In this document: positions 1 to 7,121 of the stretch, in pieces
Position numbering within the stretch: position 1 is the stretch's first letter
Layout of the letters: each line of letters opens with the position of its first letter
NCBI GenBank assembly: GCA_043778315.1
Contig: JAYWGJ010000078.1
Coordinates: 1 to 9,026 of the forward strand
Length of the DNA stretch: 9,026 bases
Direction of reading: 5' to 3'
From: JBEEMU01 sp043778315
Lineage (GTDB): Bacteria > Bacteroidota > Bacteroidia > Chitinophagales > Saprospiraceae
Translations under genes and position numbers: made by a program
Notes under the pieces: model-generated
The model's input: only the letters and a program-made list of their open reading frames with translations
The model's database searches: none
What the model was told of the DNA's origin: nothing

Positions 1-801
1 AGCGTAGTATCGCCGAACTCCGCTCAAACGCCGACGTTCAGAACGATGGCGGTGCATTATATACAGCTCGCGCCTGATAGTTTGACCGCGCTAACCGACC
101 CGACAACCGTCGTTTTGTACAGCTCGGCGACGACGACCGCAGGCGGTACAGCAGCGATAGATTTTGACCAATTGAAAGTTTCTGACCAAAATAAAGTGTT
201 TTTGAGCTATCCACTCAAAAACATCAAAAAAGGGACTTACAAATGGATTCGCGTATCAGCGGCTTATCAAAACTACGATATTAAATTCAATATCAGAGGT
301 TTAAATCCTGCTTATGGCATTCCAAATAACGCGCTACTAAACCAAACAGGCTCTATCGCTTCATTTATTGGCATCGAAAGTTTTATCCGTAATTATACGA
401 TTGCCACGAAAAGCATTGCTGTGAACGCCAATAAAAAGCAGGGTTACGGCGGAATGGAGACGAACCTTACGGGTCTGCCTGCGGGTACACCAGACAACCT
501 CGTGCATCAGACTTTCACCTGGGACGGCAACGGCGGAACGACTGTCGTAAATCCGTTCGCGACCGCGCTCGGCGTGCCTCCTGGCTCGTGTCTGATTGTG
601 GGCAAACTCAACAAACCGTTGGTGATTACGGGCGACGAAGCCAAAGATATTAGTACGATTTTGTCGTTTAGCTGCAATAATTCGTTCGAGTGGACGAACT
701 ACGACGGCAACACTACTTTTGATTTTTACAACGACGGCAGCAAACCGAACGACAAAGTGGTCGATATGGGCTTGCGCGGCTTAAAAGTAATTGTAGAATA
801 A
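1..801 (+). CDS. Uncharacterised, probably exported beta-rich protein (5' end outside window)
   Basis: The frame is open from the first base to the TAA at 799-801, giving at least 266 residues. The first ATG (46) lies inside the continuous frame, and the 15 codons before it read as ordinary protein, so I take this as a gene cut at its 5' end. No signal peptide is visible because the N-terminus is missing. The visible part is rich in Thr, Asn, Gly and aromatic residues with alternating polar and hydrophobic stretches, typical of secreted beta-sandwich proteins. There is no transmembrane helix and no catalytic motif I recognise. Segments such as GTYKWIRVSAAYQNYDIKFN and the C-terminal VVDMGLRGLKVIVE resemble uncharacterised Bacteroidota lipoproteins or secreted proteins I remember, but I cannot name a family. 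The stop is one base before the next start codon, so it is probably co-transcribed and translationally coupled with the DUF1295 gene. Function unknown. Confidence 0.75.
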   Translation, partial: SVVSPNSAQTPTFRTMAVHYIQLAPDSLTALTDPTTVVLYSSATTTAGGTAAIDFDQLKVSDQNKVFLSYPLKNIKKGTYKWIRVSAAYQNYDIKFNIRGLNPAYGIPNNALLNQTGSIASFIGIESFIRNYTIATKSIAVNANKKQGYGGMETNLTGLPAGTPDNLVHQTFTWDGNGGTTVVNPFATALGVPPGSCLIVGKLNKPLVITGDEAKDISTILSFSCNNSFEWTNYDGNTTFDFYNDGSKPNDKVVDMGLRGLKVIVE

Positions 802-802
802 A

Positions 803-1594
803 ATGATTTCAGCCGCCATTTTTATCCTCATATATATGTGTGTATGGTTCGCGTTGTCGGTTTGGCGACGAGATATGGGCATAGTGGACGTAGGTTGGGG
901 CTTGGGTTTTGTGGTCTGGACGTGGTTGCGTTTTTTCGGTGAAATACCGATTGGCGCGTGGTCGCTTTCGCATATATTATTATTAATAAGTGTAACTTGT
1001 TGGGGATTAAGACTTTCCGCGCACATTGGCTACCGAGATTTCATTAAAGAAAAAGAAGACTGGCGATATGCCGCTTGGCGCAACGAGTGGGGCGACACGG
1101 TGCTTTGGCGGTCGTTTTTGCAAGTATTTATGTTGCAAGGCGTTTTTTTGTGGGTTATTGCTTTGCCAATAACGCTCGCACCGCCGCTTCATTTAGGCAC
1201 AGAACACCTCGAACACCCGTTGCTTTTTTTGCTACGAATGGTCGGATTTATCGTCTTTTTGTTCGGTTTTGTGTATGAAACGGTCGCGGATTGGCAACTT
1301 TTGCAATTCACCTTGTCTGTCCGCGTAAAGGGCGAAATACTCAAAACGGGTTTGTGGAAATACTCGCGTCACCCTAATTATTTTGGTGAAATAGTGGTTT
1401 GGTGGGGCGTTTTTATTATCGCGATGCCTTACGGCGCAATACCGATTGTCGCGCTCGCGCTACTTTCGCCGCTTACGATTACTTGGTTGCTCAACCGTGT
1501 TTCGGGCGTACCGATGCTCGAGCGACGTTGGACAGAAAATGCTGAATATCAAACATATATACATACAACAAATCCGCTTATTCCCAAATTATAA
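803..1594 (+). CDS. DUF1295 family membrane protein (steroid 5-alpha-reductase-like superfamily)
   Basis: This is a 263-residue polytopic inner-membrane protein with about six or seven hydrophobic segments (roughly 2-20, 27-45, 52-70, 100-125, 138-160, 195-225). The N-terminal MGIVDVGWG (25-33), the GLRLSAHI region (68-75) and the C-terminal GLWKYSRHPNYFGE (183-196) are the hallmarks of DUF1295. This family is related to steroid 5-alpha-reductases and isoprenylcysteine methyltransferases, and the RHPNY segment corresponds to the cofactor-binding part of that superfamily. The substrate is unknown; a lipid or sterol-like reductase is only an inference from the superfamily. The length is normal for the family. 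The ATG at 803 follows the preceding stop after one base, so the two genes very likely form an operon. No Shine-Dalgarno is visible, consistent with coupling and with Bacteroidota habits. Confidence 0.9.
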   Translation: MISAAIFILIYMCVWFALSVWRRDMGIVDVGWGLGFVVWTWLRFFGEIPIGAWSLSHILLLISVTCWGLRLSAHIGYRDFIKEKEDWRYAAWRNEWGDTVLWRSFLQVFMLQGVFLWVIALPITLAPPLHLGTEHLEHPLLFLLRMVGFIVFLFGFVYETVADWQLLQFTLSVRVKGEILKTGLWKYSRHPNYFGEIVVWWGVFIIAMPYGAIPIVALALLSPLTITWLLNRVSGVPMLERRWTENAEYQTYIHTTNPLIPKL

Positions 1595-1614
1595 GATTGC
1601 TTATAATACTTTTT
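1588..1614 (+). terminator. Weak AT-rich hairpin at the end of the DUF1295 gene
   Basis: An 8-bp perfect inverted repeat (1588-1595 pairing with 1600-1607, loop ATTG) overlaps the stop codon. Two bases later five T residues follow (1610-1614). The stem has only one G-C pair, so at best it is a weak intrinsic terminator. The following gene starts 20 bp downstream, so readthrough is likely. Confidence 0.3.
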
Positions 1615-1634
1615 AATCATCAAAAAAATAATTC

Positions 1635-2246
1635 GTGCCTCGTAGAATTCTCTCTTTTATTTTATTAACTGCGGTGCTGTTCATCGTACCCGCTATGTCG
1701 TGGCTGTACCTTCAAAACGGCAAAAACTACCGCAAAAGCAAGCTCAAAGACTTGCACGACTTCGGCGCGTTCGCGCTCAGTGTGCCGCTCACCGACGGCA
1801 ACGGCAACCCGTTCACCGCCGACTCGCTCAAAAAAGGCTTTTTTATTGTTACGATAATGAAAGATGCAGCCGACCAAAATACCGCAAAACAACTGCAACG
1901 CCTGCAAACCGCCTTCGAACCCGACCGCACCGACGTGCATTTACTCAGTATTTTGCCCGCCGACGCGAAAATCAAGGATTTTGAAGCTGAAAATAAGATA
2001 AAACCGCGTATGTGGCACGTTGTGAGCGCAGCAGAACCCGAAAAAGTAGCCGCCGACCTCAAATTAAACCTCAATGCGAAGATAGATAGCTCTTATTTTG
2101 TACTTTTAGACACTGCGCGACACATTCGCCGCTATTATAACGTGCAAAATACCGCGCAAGTAAACGCTATGGCAGAAATTATAGCGATGATAATGAAACC
2201 TAAACCAACTCCAAAAATCAAATACAAAAAACCAGAAGACAGATAA
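1635..2246 (+). CDS. Sco/SenC-like thioredoxin-fold protein lacking the copper ligands
   Basis: 203 residues. The start is GTG at 1635: the next in-frame ATG (M21) would delete most of the N-terminal hydrophobic anchor (residues 5-26), so the GTG is preferred. The rest is a single periplasmic-type thioredoxin-like domain. The C-terminal half follows the Sco1/SenC pattern: an MWHVV strand (126-130, compare the W-x-F/V strand of Sco), IDSSYFVLLD (150-159), HIRRYYN (163-169) and a final helix (about 174-187). Sco proteins bind copper through CxxxC and a distal His in a V-D-H motif. Here the CxxxC position reads FFIVTIMKDAADQ (69-81), the D-H is replaced by D-S, and there is no cysteine anywhere in the protein. 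The basic, Pro/Lys-rich tail (188-203) may be an extension. The next gene encodes DUF420, another cytochrome oxidase biogenesis factor, 30 bp downstream, which supports the Sco assignment. A copper chaperone role looks impossible by the usual mechanism; a structural or regulatory role is inference. Confidence 0.75.
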   Translation: MPRRILSFILLTAVLFIVPAMSWLYLQNGKNYRKSKLKDLHDFGAFALSVPLTDGNGNPFTADSLKKGFFIVTIMKDAADQNTAKQLQRLQTAFEPDRTDVHLLSILPADAKIKDFEAENKIKPRMWHVVSAAEPEKVAADLKLNLNAKIDSSYFVLLDTARHIRRYYNVQNTAQVNAMAEIIAMIMKPKPTPKIKYKKPEDR

Positions 2247-2276
2247 ATTTATATTACAAATATTATAAAACCTAGA

Positions 2277-2846
2277 ATGGAAACCGTAAAAAAACTAGAC
2301 CGTTGGGCGATAGCCGTATCCGCCGTAGTCCTTATCGCCGTGGTTGCTTTGCGCTACGCACCCGCGCCCGATGCCGCAAATTTGCCTGCATTTGTGCCGT
2401 ATTTACCCAAGTTACACGCTATTTTGAATAGTTTGACTGCCATTACGCTCTGTATTTCTTTGTATTTTATAAAAAACAAAAATATACAAGCGCACCGCTA
2501 CGCTAATTATACAGCGATGACTTTATCCGCTACTTTTTTGGTGTCGTATGTGGTGTATCACCTTTGTACTGAGGCGGTTAAGTTCGGCGATGCCGACCAC
2601 AATAATATCGTAGATGCTGCCGAACAAGCGGCTGTCGGGAGTATGCGTTTGGTATATTTTGTTTTATTGATAACGCATGTTATTTTGGCAGCCGTTATTT
2701 TGCCGTTTATTTTATTCACATTTATACGCGGCTACACGATGCAAATAGAGGCGCACAGGCGCATTGCGCGCTACACTTTTCCGTTGTGGCTCTATGTAGC
2801 TATCACGGGTCCGTTGTGCTATTTCATGCTCGCTCCGTATTATTAA
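2277..2846 (+). CDS. DUF420 (CtaM-like) cytochrome c oxidase assembly membrane protein with EF-hand-like loop
   Basis: 189 residues with five predicted transmembrane helices (about 10-27, 44-64, 76-97, 123-150, 165-187). Family signatures are visible: LPKLHAILNSLTAI (43-56) with H47, AHRYAN (72-77) with H73, FLVSYVVYH (87-95) with H95, LLITHVILAAVILPF (130-144) with H134, and HRRIARYTFPLWLYVAITG (160-178). The conserved histidines in the membrane are characteristic of DUF420, whose Bacillus and Staphylococcus relatives (CtaM) are needed to make active haem-copper oxidase. The gene follows the Sco-like gene by 30 bp on the same strand and is followed by a strong terminator, so the pair is a likely transcription unit; the oxidase subunit genes are not in the window. 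Between helices 3 and 4, residues 105-116 (DADHNNIVDAAE) match an EF-hand calcium loop, with D, D, N, D and E at positions 1, 3, 5, 9 and 12 and N instead of the usual G at position 6. Confidence 0.88.
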   Translation: METVKKLDRWAIAVSAVVLIAVVALRYAPAPDAANLPAFVPYLPKLHAILNSLTAITLCISLYFIKNKNIQAHRYANYTAMTLSATFLVSYVVYHLCTEAVKFGDADHNNIVDAAEQAAVGSMRLVYFVLLITHVILAAVILPFILFTFIRGYTMQIEAHRRIARYTFPLWLYVAITGPLCYFMLAPYY

Positions 2847-2869
2847 TTGTATATTTTACCATTTTTCTG

Positions 2870-2911
2870 CCACTATAATATTGTTTATACCAATATTATA
2901 GTGGTTTTTTT
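2870..2911 (+). terminator. Strong Rho-independent terminator after the sco-DUF420 unit
   Basis: A perfect 14-bp inverted repeat (2870-2883 with 2891-2904, loop of 7) begins 24 bp after the DUF420 stop codon and is followed directly by seven T residues (2905-2911). The stem carries only four or five G-C pairs, but its length and the T tract make it a convincing intrinsic terminator for the + strand. Confidence 0.85.
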
Positions 2912-2929
2912 CGTTTTAAGTGTATGTTT

Positions 2930-3066
2930 TAAATTAGTCGTGATTATCGGGAACGAAGAAAAATAGTTAAAACGTAGCCTGCTACCCTCCAAATGGAGGG
3001 GCTGGGGGAGGCTTGCGTAGGTTTAAACTATTTTTTGAGTGTAGATAAATAATCACGATTAATTTA
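2930..3066. repeat. 137-bp nested inverted-repeat element (REP/MITE-like)
   Basis: The element is bounded by 18-bp inverted ends, TAAATTAGTCGTGATTAT at 2930-2947 and its reverse complement at 3049-3066, with one mismatch. Inside lie a second pair of arms (2959-2973 and 3021-3035, 14 of 15 pairing), then GCCT/AGGC (2977-2980 and 3009-3012), then the central palindrome CCCTCCAAATGGAGGG (2985-3000). The CCTCC/GGAGG core next to GGCTGGGGGAGG resembles a short repeat that I remember as widespread between genes in Bacteroidota genomes; this is memory, not a search. No ORF of use lies inside. It sits between a terminator and the promoter region of the barrel genes. Non-autonomous mobile DNA or a REP-type palindrome is the best reading. 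Confidence 0.7.
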
Positions 3067-3093
3067 TTTCAGCTAAATATGAATATTATAGAC

Positions 3094-3101
3094 TAACTTT
3101 G
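3094..3101 (+). promoter_or_regulatory. Candidate -7 promoter box for the outer-membrane barrel genes
   Basis: TAACTTTG is an exact match to the Bacteroidota primary sigma -7 consensus TAnnTTTG and lies 58 bp upstream of the ATG at 3160. No TTG element is present at the expected -33 distance, so the promoter call rests on the -7 box alone. The predicted leader is about 50 nt with no Shine-Dalgarno. Confidence 0.4.
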
Positions 3102-3159
3102 TAATGGTATATAATAAATATGTAATAGTCAAAATAAAAATTAACGAAAACCACCAATT

Positions 3160-3990
3160 ATGAAAACCAAATTTCTTTTATTTATCGCAGCCGTTGGGTT
3201 ACACCAAACCAAAATTGCTGCACAAACCAAGTTCACCTACGCGCCCGAAATCGGCTTGGCGACCACAGGTTTTGCCAATTGTAGCAATACGACGAGCGGC
3301 GGCATCGCCGAAGTGAACACACTGAAACGGTATCAGCCGCTCAATAGCTCCTTGATTGGGCTGCACGCGGGCGTAGTTTGGCAAGACAATTACCGCTTTT
3401 TGGCTGGCGTACAGTATCAACAGGTCGGCGACACCCGCGAAACCTATCAGGACGGCTACCGACCTATCTACGACGCGCAAGGCAATTTGGGCGCGTTTTA
3501 TCATGCGCGCTACGAAGGGCAGGCGGAGCAAACGCTCCATAAAATCGCCGTTCCCGTTAGCGCAAGCTATATTTTTAGTGGTCACAGTGTGCAACCTTTT
3601 GTACAGCTTTGCTACCGCTTAAATTATTTTGTAGCAGGTAAATATACGTTAAAAGAAGTGTATTCTGACGATTTGGGAGCGAATATAAGTAACGAAACTA
3701 CTTACAACCCGTTTACCGCGCCGCTCGAGCGCAAGCCCTCGCAGTGGCAACATCAAGTAGGCGGCTCGGTCGGCGTGCTGTTATTTAAGGATTTGGAATT
3801 GGCGTTGGCGTATCATTACGACATTTTGGGCGGCAGCGCATACCAGCTAAAAAACACCGATAATCCTGCGGCTGCCGACGGCGTTGATGAGTACGTTCCG
3901 CCACAAGACTTTCTGTTTACCGTCCGTTATTATTTCACGGGTATTCCTTTTGTGAAAACAAAAAAAGCGAACTGCCCAACTTCGTTCTAA
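3160..3990 (+). CDS. PorT-like outer-membrane beta-barrel protein
   Basis: 276 residues. The N-terminus has Lys residues, a hydrophobic core (5-13) and an A-A-Q end (about residue 22), which reads as a Sec signal peptide cleaved near AAQ/TK. The mature part shows repeated amphipathic strands ending in aromatic residues with polar loops between them (for example LIGLHAGVVW, RFLAGVQYQQ, KIAVPVSASYIF, VQPFVQLCYRLNYF, LELALAYHYDI, FLFTVRYYF), as in small 8-10 strand barrels of the PorT / outer-membrane-protein beta-barrel family in Bacteroidota. The last strand ends about 15 residues before the C-terminus, leaving a short tail with one Cys. A second barrel gene follows 38 bp downstream on the same strand. 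The specific role is unknown: adhesion, transport or envelope structure are all possible. Confidence 0.75.
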   Translation: MKTKFLLFIAAVGLHQTKIAAQTKFTYAPEIGLATTGFANCSNTTSGGIAEVNTLKRYQPLNSSLIGLHAGVVWQDNYRFLAGVQYQQVGDTRETYQDGYRPIYDAQGNLGAFYHARYEGQAEQTLHKIAVPVSASYIFSGHSVQPFVQLCYRLNYFVAGKYTLKEVYSDDLGANISNETTYNPFTAPLERKPSQWQHQVGGSVGVLLFKDLELALAYHYDILGGSAYQLKNTDNPAAADGVDEYVPPQDFLFTVRYYFTGIPFVKTKKANCPTSF

Positions 3991-4028
3991 ATTTAAACAT
4001 ATTAATTTTTAAAATATATTCTCTATTT

Positions 4029-4778
4029 GTGACACTCAAATTTAGATTTGCTGCGCTATTGAGCCTACTGTTTTTTGTTGCGGCGAACGCACAAAACAGT
4101 GAGCAGAATAGTGTGCAAGATACTACGCAGAATCACCGCTACGAAGTGAGCGCGCTGCTTGTTCCGCAATACACGAGCTACCTCAACGCGACCGACGCGG
4201 CTGATGCGCGCACCGACTACACAACGAGTTTTGGTGTCGCTTATGAGCTGCGCGTCGGGTTGGTGCTGCGCTGCAATTTTGCGCTGCAAACAGGTTTATG
4301 CTGGTCGCAACAGGGGCAAAACTACACCGCAAAACCAAGCGCGAACAGCGTTTACACTTATCAGCGCAGCCTCGAGTACCTCAAATTACCGCTTGCGGCG
4401 CAATACCGATTTTGCGCCTCAAAAAATATGCGGTTCACGGCAGAAGCAGGTTTGCAAGTCGCGAAGCTGTTGCGTGCCGATTTTCAGCGCGACGCGCAGC
4501 CATATTTATACGACGGTGCAAACGGAAATTACAACGAAACAGAAAAGTATAAACCATTTGATGTAGCTGCTATCGGTGCGCTTGGTGCGCAATTTAATTC
4601 CAATAATCGTTTGTTTATCAATGTGCTGCTTCGCGCCGATATTTCGTTGCAAGACATTGATAATAAGCAAATTATGTATAATTATGATATAGGACGCCAA
4701 GCGATACAAAGTGAAAATCGCACGGCTTCGCGCAACCTAAGTTGCGGGCTGGGCTTGGGCGTAGGATATAGATTTTAA
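4029..4778 (+). CDS. PorT-like outer-membrane beta-barrel protein (tandem neighbour)
   Basis: 249 residues starting at GTG (4029). The GTG is chosen because the signal peptide begins at it (TLKFRF, then a hydrophobic core 7-18, ending A-N-A-Q at about 20-23) and no in-frame ATG occurs before the mature domain. The mature protein starts with a Gln/Asn/Ser-rich spacer (23-36) and continues as a small barrel with strands such as YEVSALLVPQY, YELRVGLVLRCNFALQTGL, LEYLKLPLAAQYRF, MRFTAEAGLQVAKLL and the C-terminal CGLGLGVGYRF, which ends in the terminal Phe usual for outer-membrane barrels. The LEYLKLPLAAQYRF segment corresponds to the conserved Y-x-x-I/L-P strand of PorT-type proteins and to LHKIAVPVSASYIF of the upstream neighbour, so the two may be divergent paralogues. 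They are probably co-transcribed. The specific function is unknown. Confidence 0.75.
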   Translation: MTLKFRFAALLSLLFFVAANAQNSEQNSVQDTTQNHRYEVSALLVPQYTSYLNATDAADARTDYTTSFGVAYELRVGLVLRCNFALQTGLCWSQQGQNYTAKPSANSVYTYQRSLEYLKLPLAAQYRFCASKNMRFTAEAGLQVAKLLRADFQRDAQPYLYDGANGNYNETEKYKPFDVAAIGALGAQFNSNNRLFINVLLRADISLQDIDNKQIMYNYDIGRQAIQSENRTASRNLSCGLGLGVGYRF

Positions 4779-5067
4779 TTATAAAAAATGCTAATAGATT
4801 AGGGCAGGACTATATTAGGTTGTGGTTTAAAATATATGGTAGGCTTCGTTTGTCTGTAAACATGATTACTTTTATACCGTGTTAGCGGCGGCATTCTACC
4901 TCGGTAGTTATTTCGCAAATAAGCCAATGGTAAGCCTTCCTTTTCATTTTTCATGCCATAATTCACACCAAAACCAAATTTTCAACACGTTAGCTCCGAT
5001 GTATCTCGATATAAATTTGGTAAATTTTTAGTATTGGCCAAATCTGAATGCACCAAAACAGCCCCCC
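4779..5067. other. Gene-free stretch with small palindromes
   Basis: No credible coding frame is present on either strand. I see two adjacent small palindromes, CTACC-TC-GGTAG (4896-4907) and TTATTT-CGC-AAATAA (4908-4922). There is also an imperfect direct repeat (ATGGTAGGCTTCGTTT near 4836 and a similar ATGGTAAGCCTTCCTTT near 4927), and GTTAGC occurs twice (4881-4886 and 4989-4994). This may be a decayed repeat, but nothing is firm. No clear terminator for the upstream barrel gene was found. Confidence 0.4.
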
Positions 5068-5105
5068 AAAAAAAGTGACGCACCTCTTTCGAGGCGCGCC
5101 ACTTT
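5068..5105 (-). terminator. Rho-independent terminator of dnaK
   Basis: Read on the minus strand, this is a 12-bp stem (5102-5091 with 5086-5075) closed by a GAAA tetraloop, extended by three A-T pairs and ending in seven T residues (5074-5068). Two positions are A/C mismatches on the + strand but G-U pairs on the minus-strand RNA, so the hairpin is built for the minus strand, as expected for dnaK, whose stop codon is about 65 bp upstream. Confidence 0.9.
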
Positions 5106-5168
5106 CCTTTTTTAAACAAACTTTCTTATGACAATAAAAACTAATTACCGTACTAAAACTTACTTTAC

Positions 5169-7058
5169 CTACTTCACCTCTTCAAACTCCGCGTCGGTGT
5201 ATTGCTCGTTGCCTTCGGCGTTTGCATTTCCGTCGTTCGGCGTTTGCCCGTCGCCGCCTGCGGCAGCGTACATATCCGCCGAAGCCGCTTGCCACACCTT
5301 ATTGAGGTGTTCGGTTGCTGCGTCGATAGCTGCCAAATCGTCCGTTTTTGTCGCTTCGCGCAATTCGGCGCAAGCTGCTTCTATCGTTGCTTTTTGCTCG
5401 GCTGGGACTTTGTCGCCAAACTCAGCTAATTGCTTTTCGGTTTGGAACACGAGGTTGTCGGCGAGGTTTACTTTTTCCGCTTTTTCGCGTGTTTTCGCGT
5501 CCGCATCGCGGTTGCTTTCTGCCTCCGCTTTCATGCGCGCAATTTCGTCTTTGCTCAATCCTGTGCTTGCTTCTATGCGGATATTTTGTTTTTTGCCCGT
5601 GCCTTTATCCAAAGCCGACACGTTGAGGATACCGTTTGCGTCCATATCAAACGACACTTCTACTTGCGGTACGCCGCGTCCTGCTGGCGGAATGCCGTCG
5701 AGGATAAAGCGACCTACGGTGCGATTGTCACGCGCCATTGGGCGTTCGCCTTGTAGGATATGGATTTCTACCGACGGCTGATTGTCGGTTGCGGTGCTAT
5801 ATACTTTTGATTTTTTGGTCGGAATAGTCGAGTTGGACTCAATCACTACGTCGTACATACCGCCCATCACCTCGATGCCCATCGACAACGGCGTTACGTC
5901 CAATAATAATACGTCTTTGATTTCGCCTGTGAGTACGCCGCCCTGAATAGCCGCGCCTATCGCCACTACTTCGTCGGGGTTTACGCCTTTATTTGGTTTT
6001 TTACCAAAAAACTGCTCTACGGCTTGCTGAATACGCGGAATACGGGTAGAACCGCCCACCAAAATCACTTCGTCGATGTCGTTAGTGGTGTAACCCGCGT
6101 CTTTAAGTGCCAAACGGCAAGGCTCTAAGGTGCGTTTTACCAAGTTTTCTGCCATTTGCTCAAACTTGCTGCGCGACAATTTGGTCACTAAGTGCTTCGG
6201 CACGCCATCAACTGCGGTGATATACGGCAAATTGATGTCTGCGTCGGCAGATGCCGAAAGCTCTACTTTTGCTTTTTCTGCCGCTTCTTTGAGGCGTTGC
6301 AATGCCATCGGGTCTTTGCGTAGGTCGATGCGCTCGGCGGTCAAAAACTCTTGCGCGAGCCAATCGATGATGACTTGGTCAAAGTCGTCACCGCCCAAAT
6401 GTGTATCTCCGTTCGTCGATTTCACCTCAAAAATACCGTCGCCGAGTTCCAATACCGAGATATCGAAAGTACCGCCGCCCAAGTCATATACTGCTATTTT
6501 CATGTCGCGGTCGCGTTTGTCTAAGCCGTAAGCTAATGCGGCAGCCGTCGGCTCGTTGATAATCCGTTTGACGGTCAAACCCGCTATTTCGCCTGCTTCT
6601 TTGGTTGCCTGACGCTGTGAGTCGTTGAAGTAAGCTGGCACGGTAATTACCGCTTCGGTCACTTCCATACCCAAATAATCCTCTGCCGTTTTTTTCATTT
6701 TTTGCAATACCATTGCTGATATTTCCTGCGCGCTGTACATACGTCCGTCGATGTCGACGCGACAAGTATCGTTGTCGCCGCGCACCACTTTGTACGCCAT
6801 TTTGCCGATGTCGCTGGTCGCTTCGCTGAAACGGTGTCCCATAAACCGCTTGATAGACTGGACGGTGCGGGTCGGATTAGTGATAGCCTGACGCTTGGCA
6901 GGGTCGCCTATTTTGCGGTCGCCGCCGTCCAAAAACGCCACGATAGAGGGCGTGGTGCGTTTGCCTTCGTCGTTCGTGATAACTACGGGTTCGTTGCCCT
7001 CCATCACCGAAACGCACGAGTTGGTAGTACCTAAGTCAATGCCAATAATTTTTGCCAT
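5169..7058 (-). CDS. dnaK: Molecular chaperone DnaK (Hsp70)
   Basis: 629 residues, close to the 638 of the E. coli protein. The nucleotide-binding domain (1-380) contains IGIDLGTTNSC (5-15), the catalytic lysine K70, the phosphate-2 motif AVYDLGGGTFDIS (189-201, with T197 at the autophosphorylation position) and ILVGGSTRIP (332-341). The interdomain linker VLLLDVTP is at 383-390. The substrate-binding beta domain (about 391-500) includes IPTKKS (412-417) and the helical lid follows (500-600). The C-terminal tail is Gly/Asn-rich and ends in DAEFEEVK. DnaK is the ATP-dependent cytoplasmic Hsp70 that folds nascent and heat-damaged proteins with DnaJ and GrpE; neither partner gene is next to it here. 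The ATG at 7058 gives the exact family N-terminus. It appears monocistronic, with its own terminator at 5068-5105. No CIRCE element was found upstream, but there is a repeated GACAAAATGT motif. Confidence 0.99.
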   Translation of the reverse strand: MAKIIGIDLGTTNSCVSVMEGNEPVVITNDEGKRTTPSIVAFLDGGDRKIGDPAKRQAITNPTRTVQSIKRFMGHRFSEATSDIGKMAYKVVRGDNDTCRVDIDGRMYSAQEISAMVLQKMKKTAEDYLGMEVTEAVITVPAYFNDSQRQATKEAGEIAGLTVKRIINEPTAAALAYGLDKRDRDMKIAVYDLGGGTFDISVLELGDGIFEVKSTNGDTHLGGDDFDQVIIDWLAQEFLTAERIDLRKDPMALQRLKEAAEKAKVELSASADADINLPYITAVDGVPKHLVTKLSRSKFEQMAENLVKRTLEPCRLALKDAGYTTNDIDEVILVGGSTRIPRIQQAVEQFFGKKPNKGVNPDEVVAIGAAIQGGVLTGEIKDVLLLDVTPLSMGIEVMGGMYDVVIESNSTIPTKKSKVYSTATDNQPSVEIHILQGERPMARDNRTVGRFILDGIPPAGRGVPQVEVSFDMDANGILNVSALDKGTGKKQNIRIEASTGLSKDEIARMKAEAESNRDADAKTREKAEKVNLADNLVFQTEKQLAEFGDKVPAEQKATIEAACAELREATKTDDLAAIDAATEHLNKVWQAASADMYAAAGGDGQTPNDGNANAEGNEQYTDAEFEEVK

Positions 7059-7121
7059 GATTTGATTTGTTTTTTATTATTGAATTTTTTTTAGTTGATA
7101 TAATTGTATAGTTGCGTCAAG

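Noticed and set aside
46..48. ATG at 46 as the true start of the first gene
   Set aside because: The frame is open to base 1 and the upstream codons read as normal protein; no signal peptide follows the ATG. The gene is more likely cut by the window.
4159..4566. Plus-strand ORFs of 135 and 84 residues inside the second barrel gene
   Set aside because: They are alternative frames within a gene with a clear signal peptide and barrel pattern, and are Arg/Ala/Thr-rich without any domain.
4870..5000. Integron attC site, suggested by repeated GTTAGC words
   Set aside because: The words do not fit GTTRRRY and no matching RYYYAAC partner was found at a suitable distance; there is no integrase.
5128..6531. 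Several + strand ORFs opposite dnaK
   Set aside because: They are antisense shadows of a highly conserved gene and contain Ser/Cys/Arg-rich nonsense sequence.
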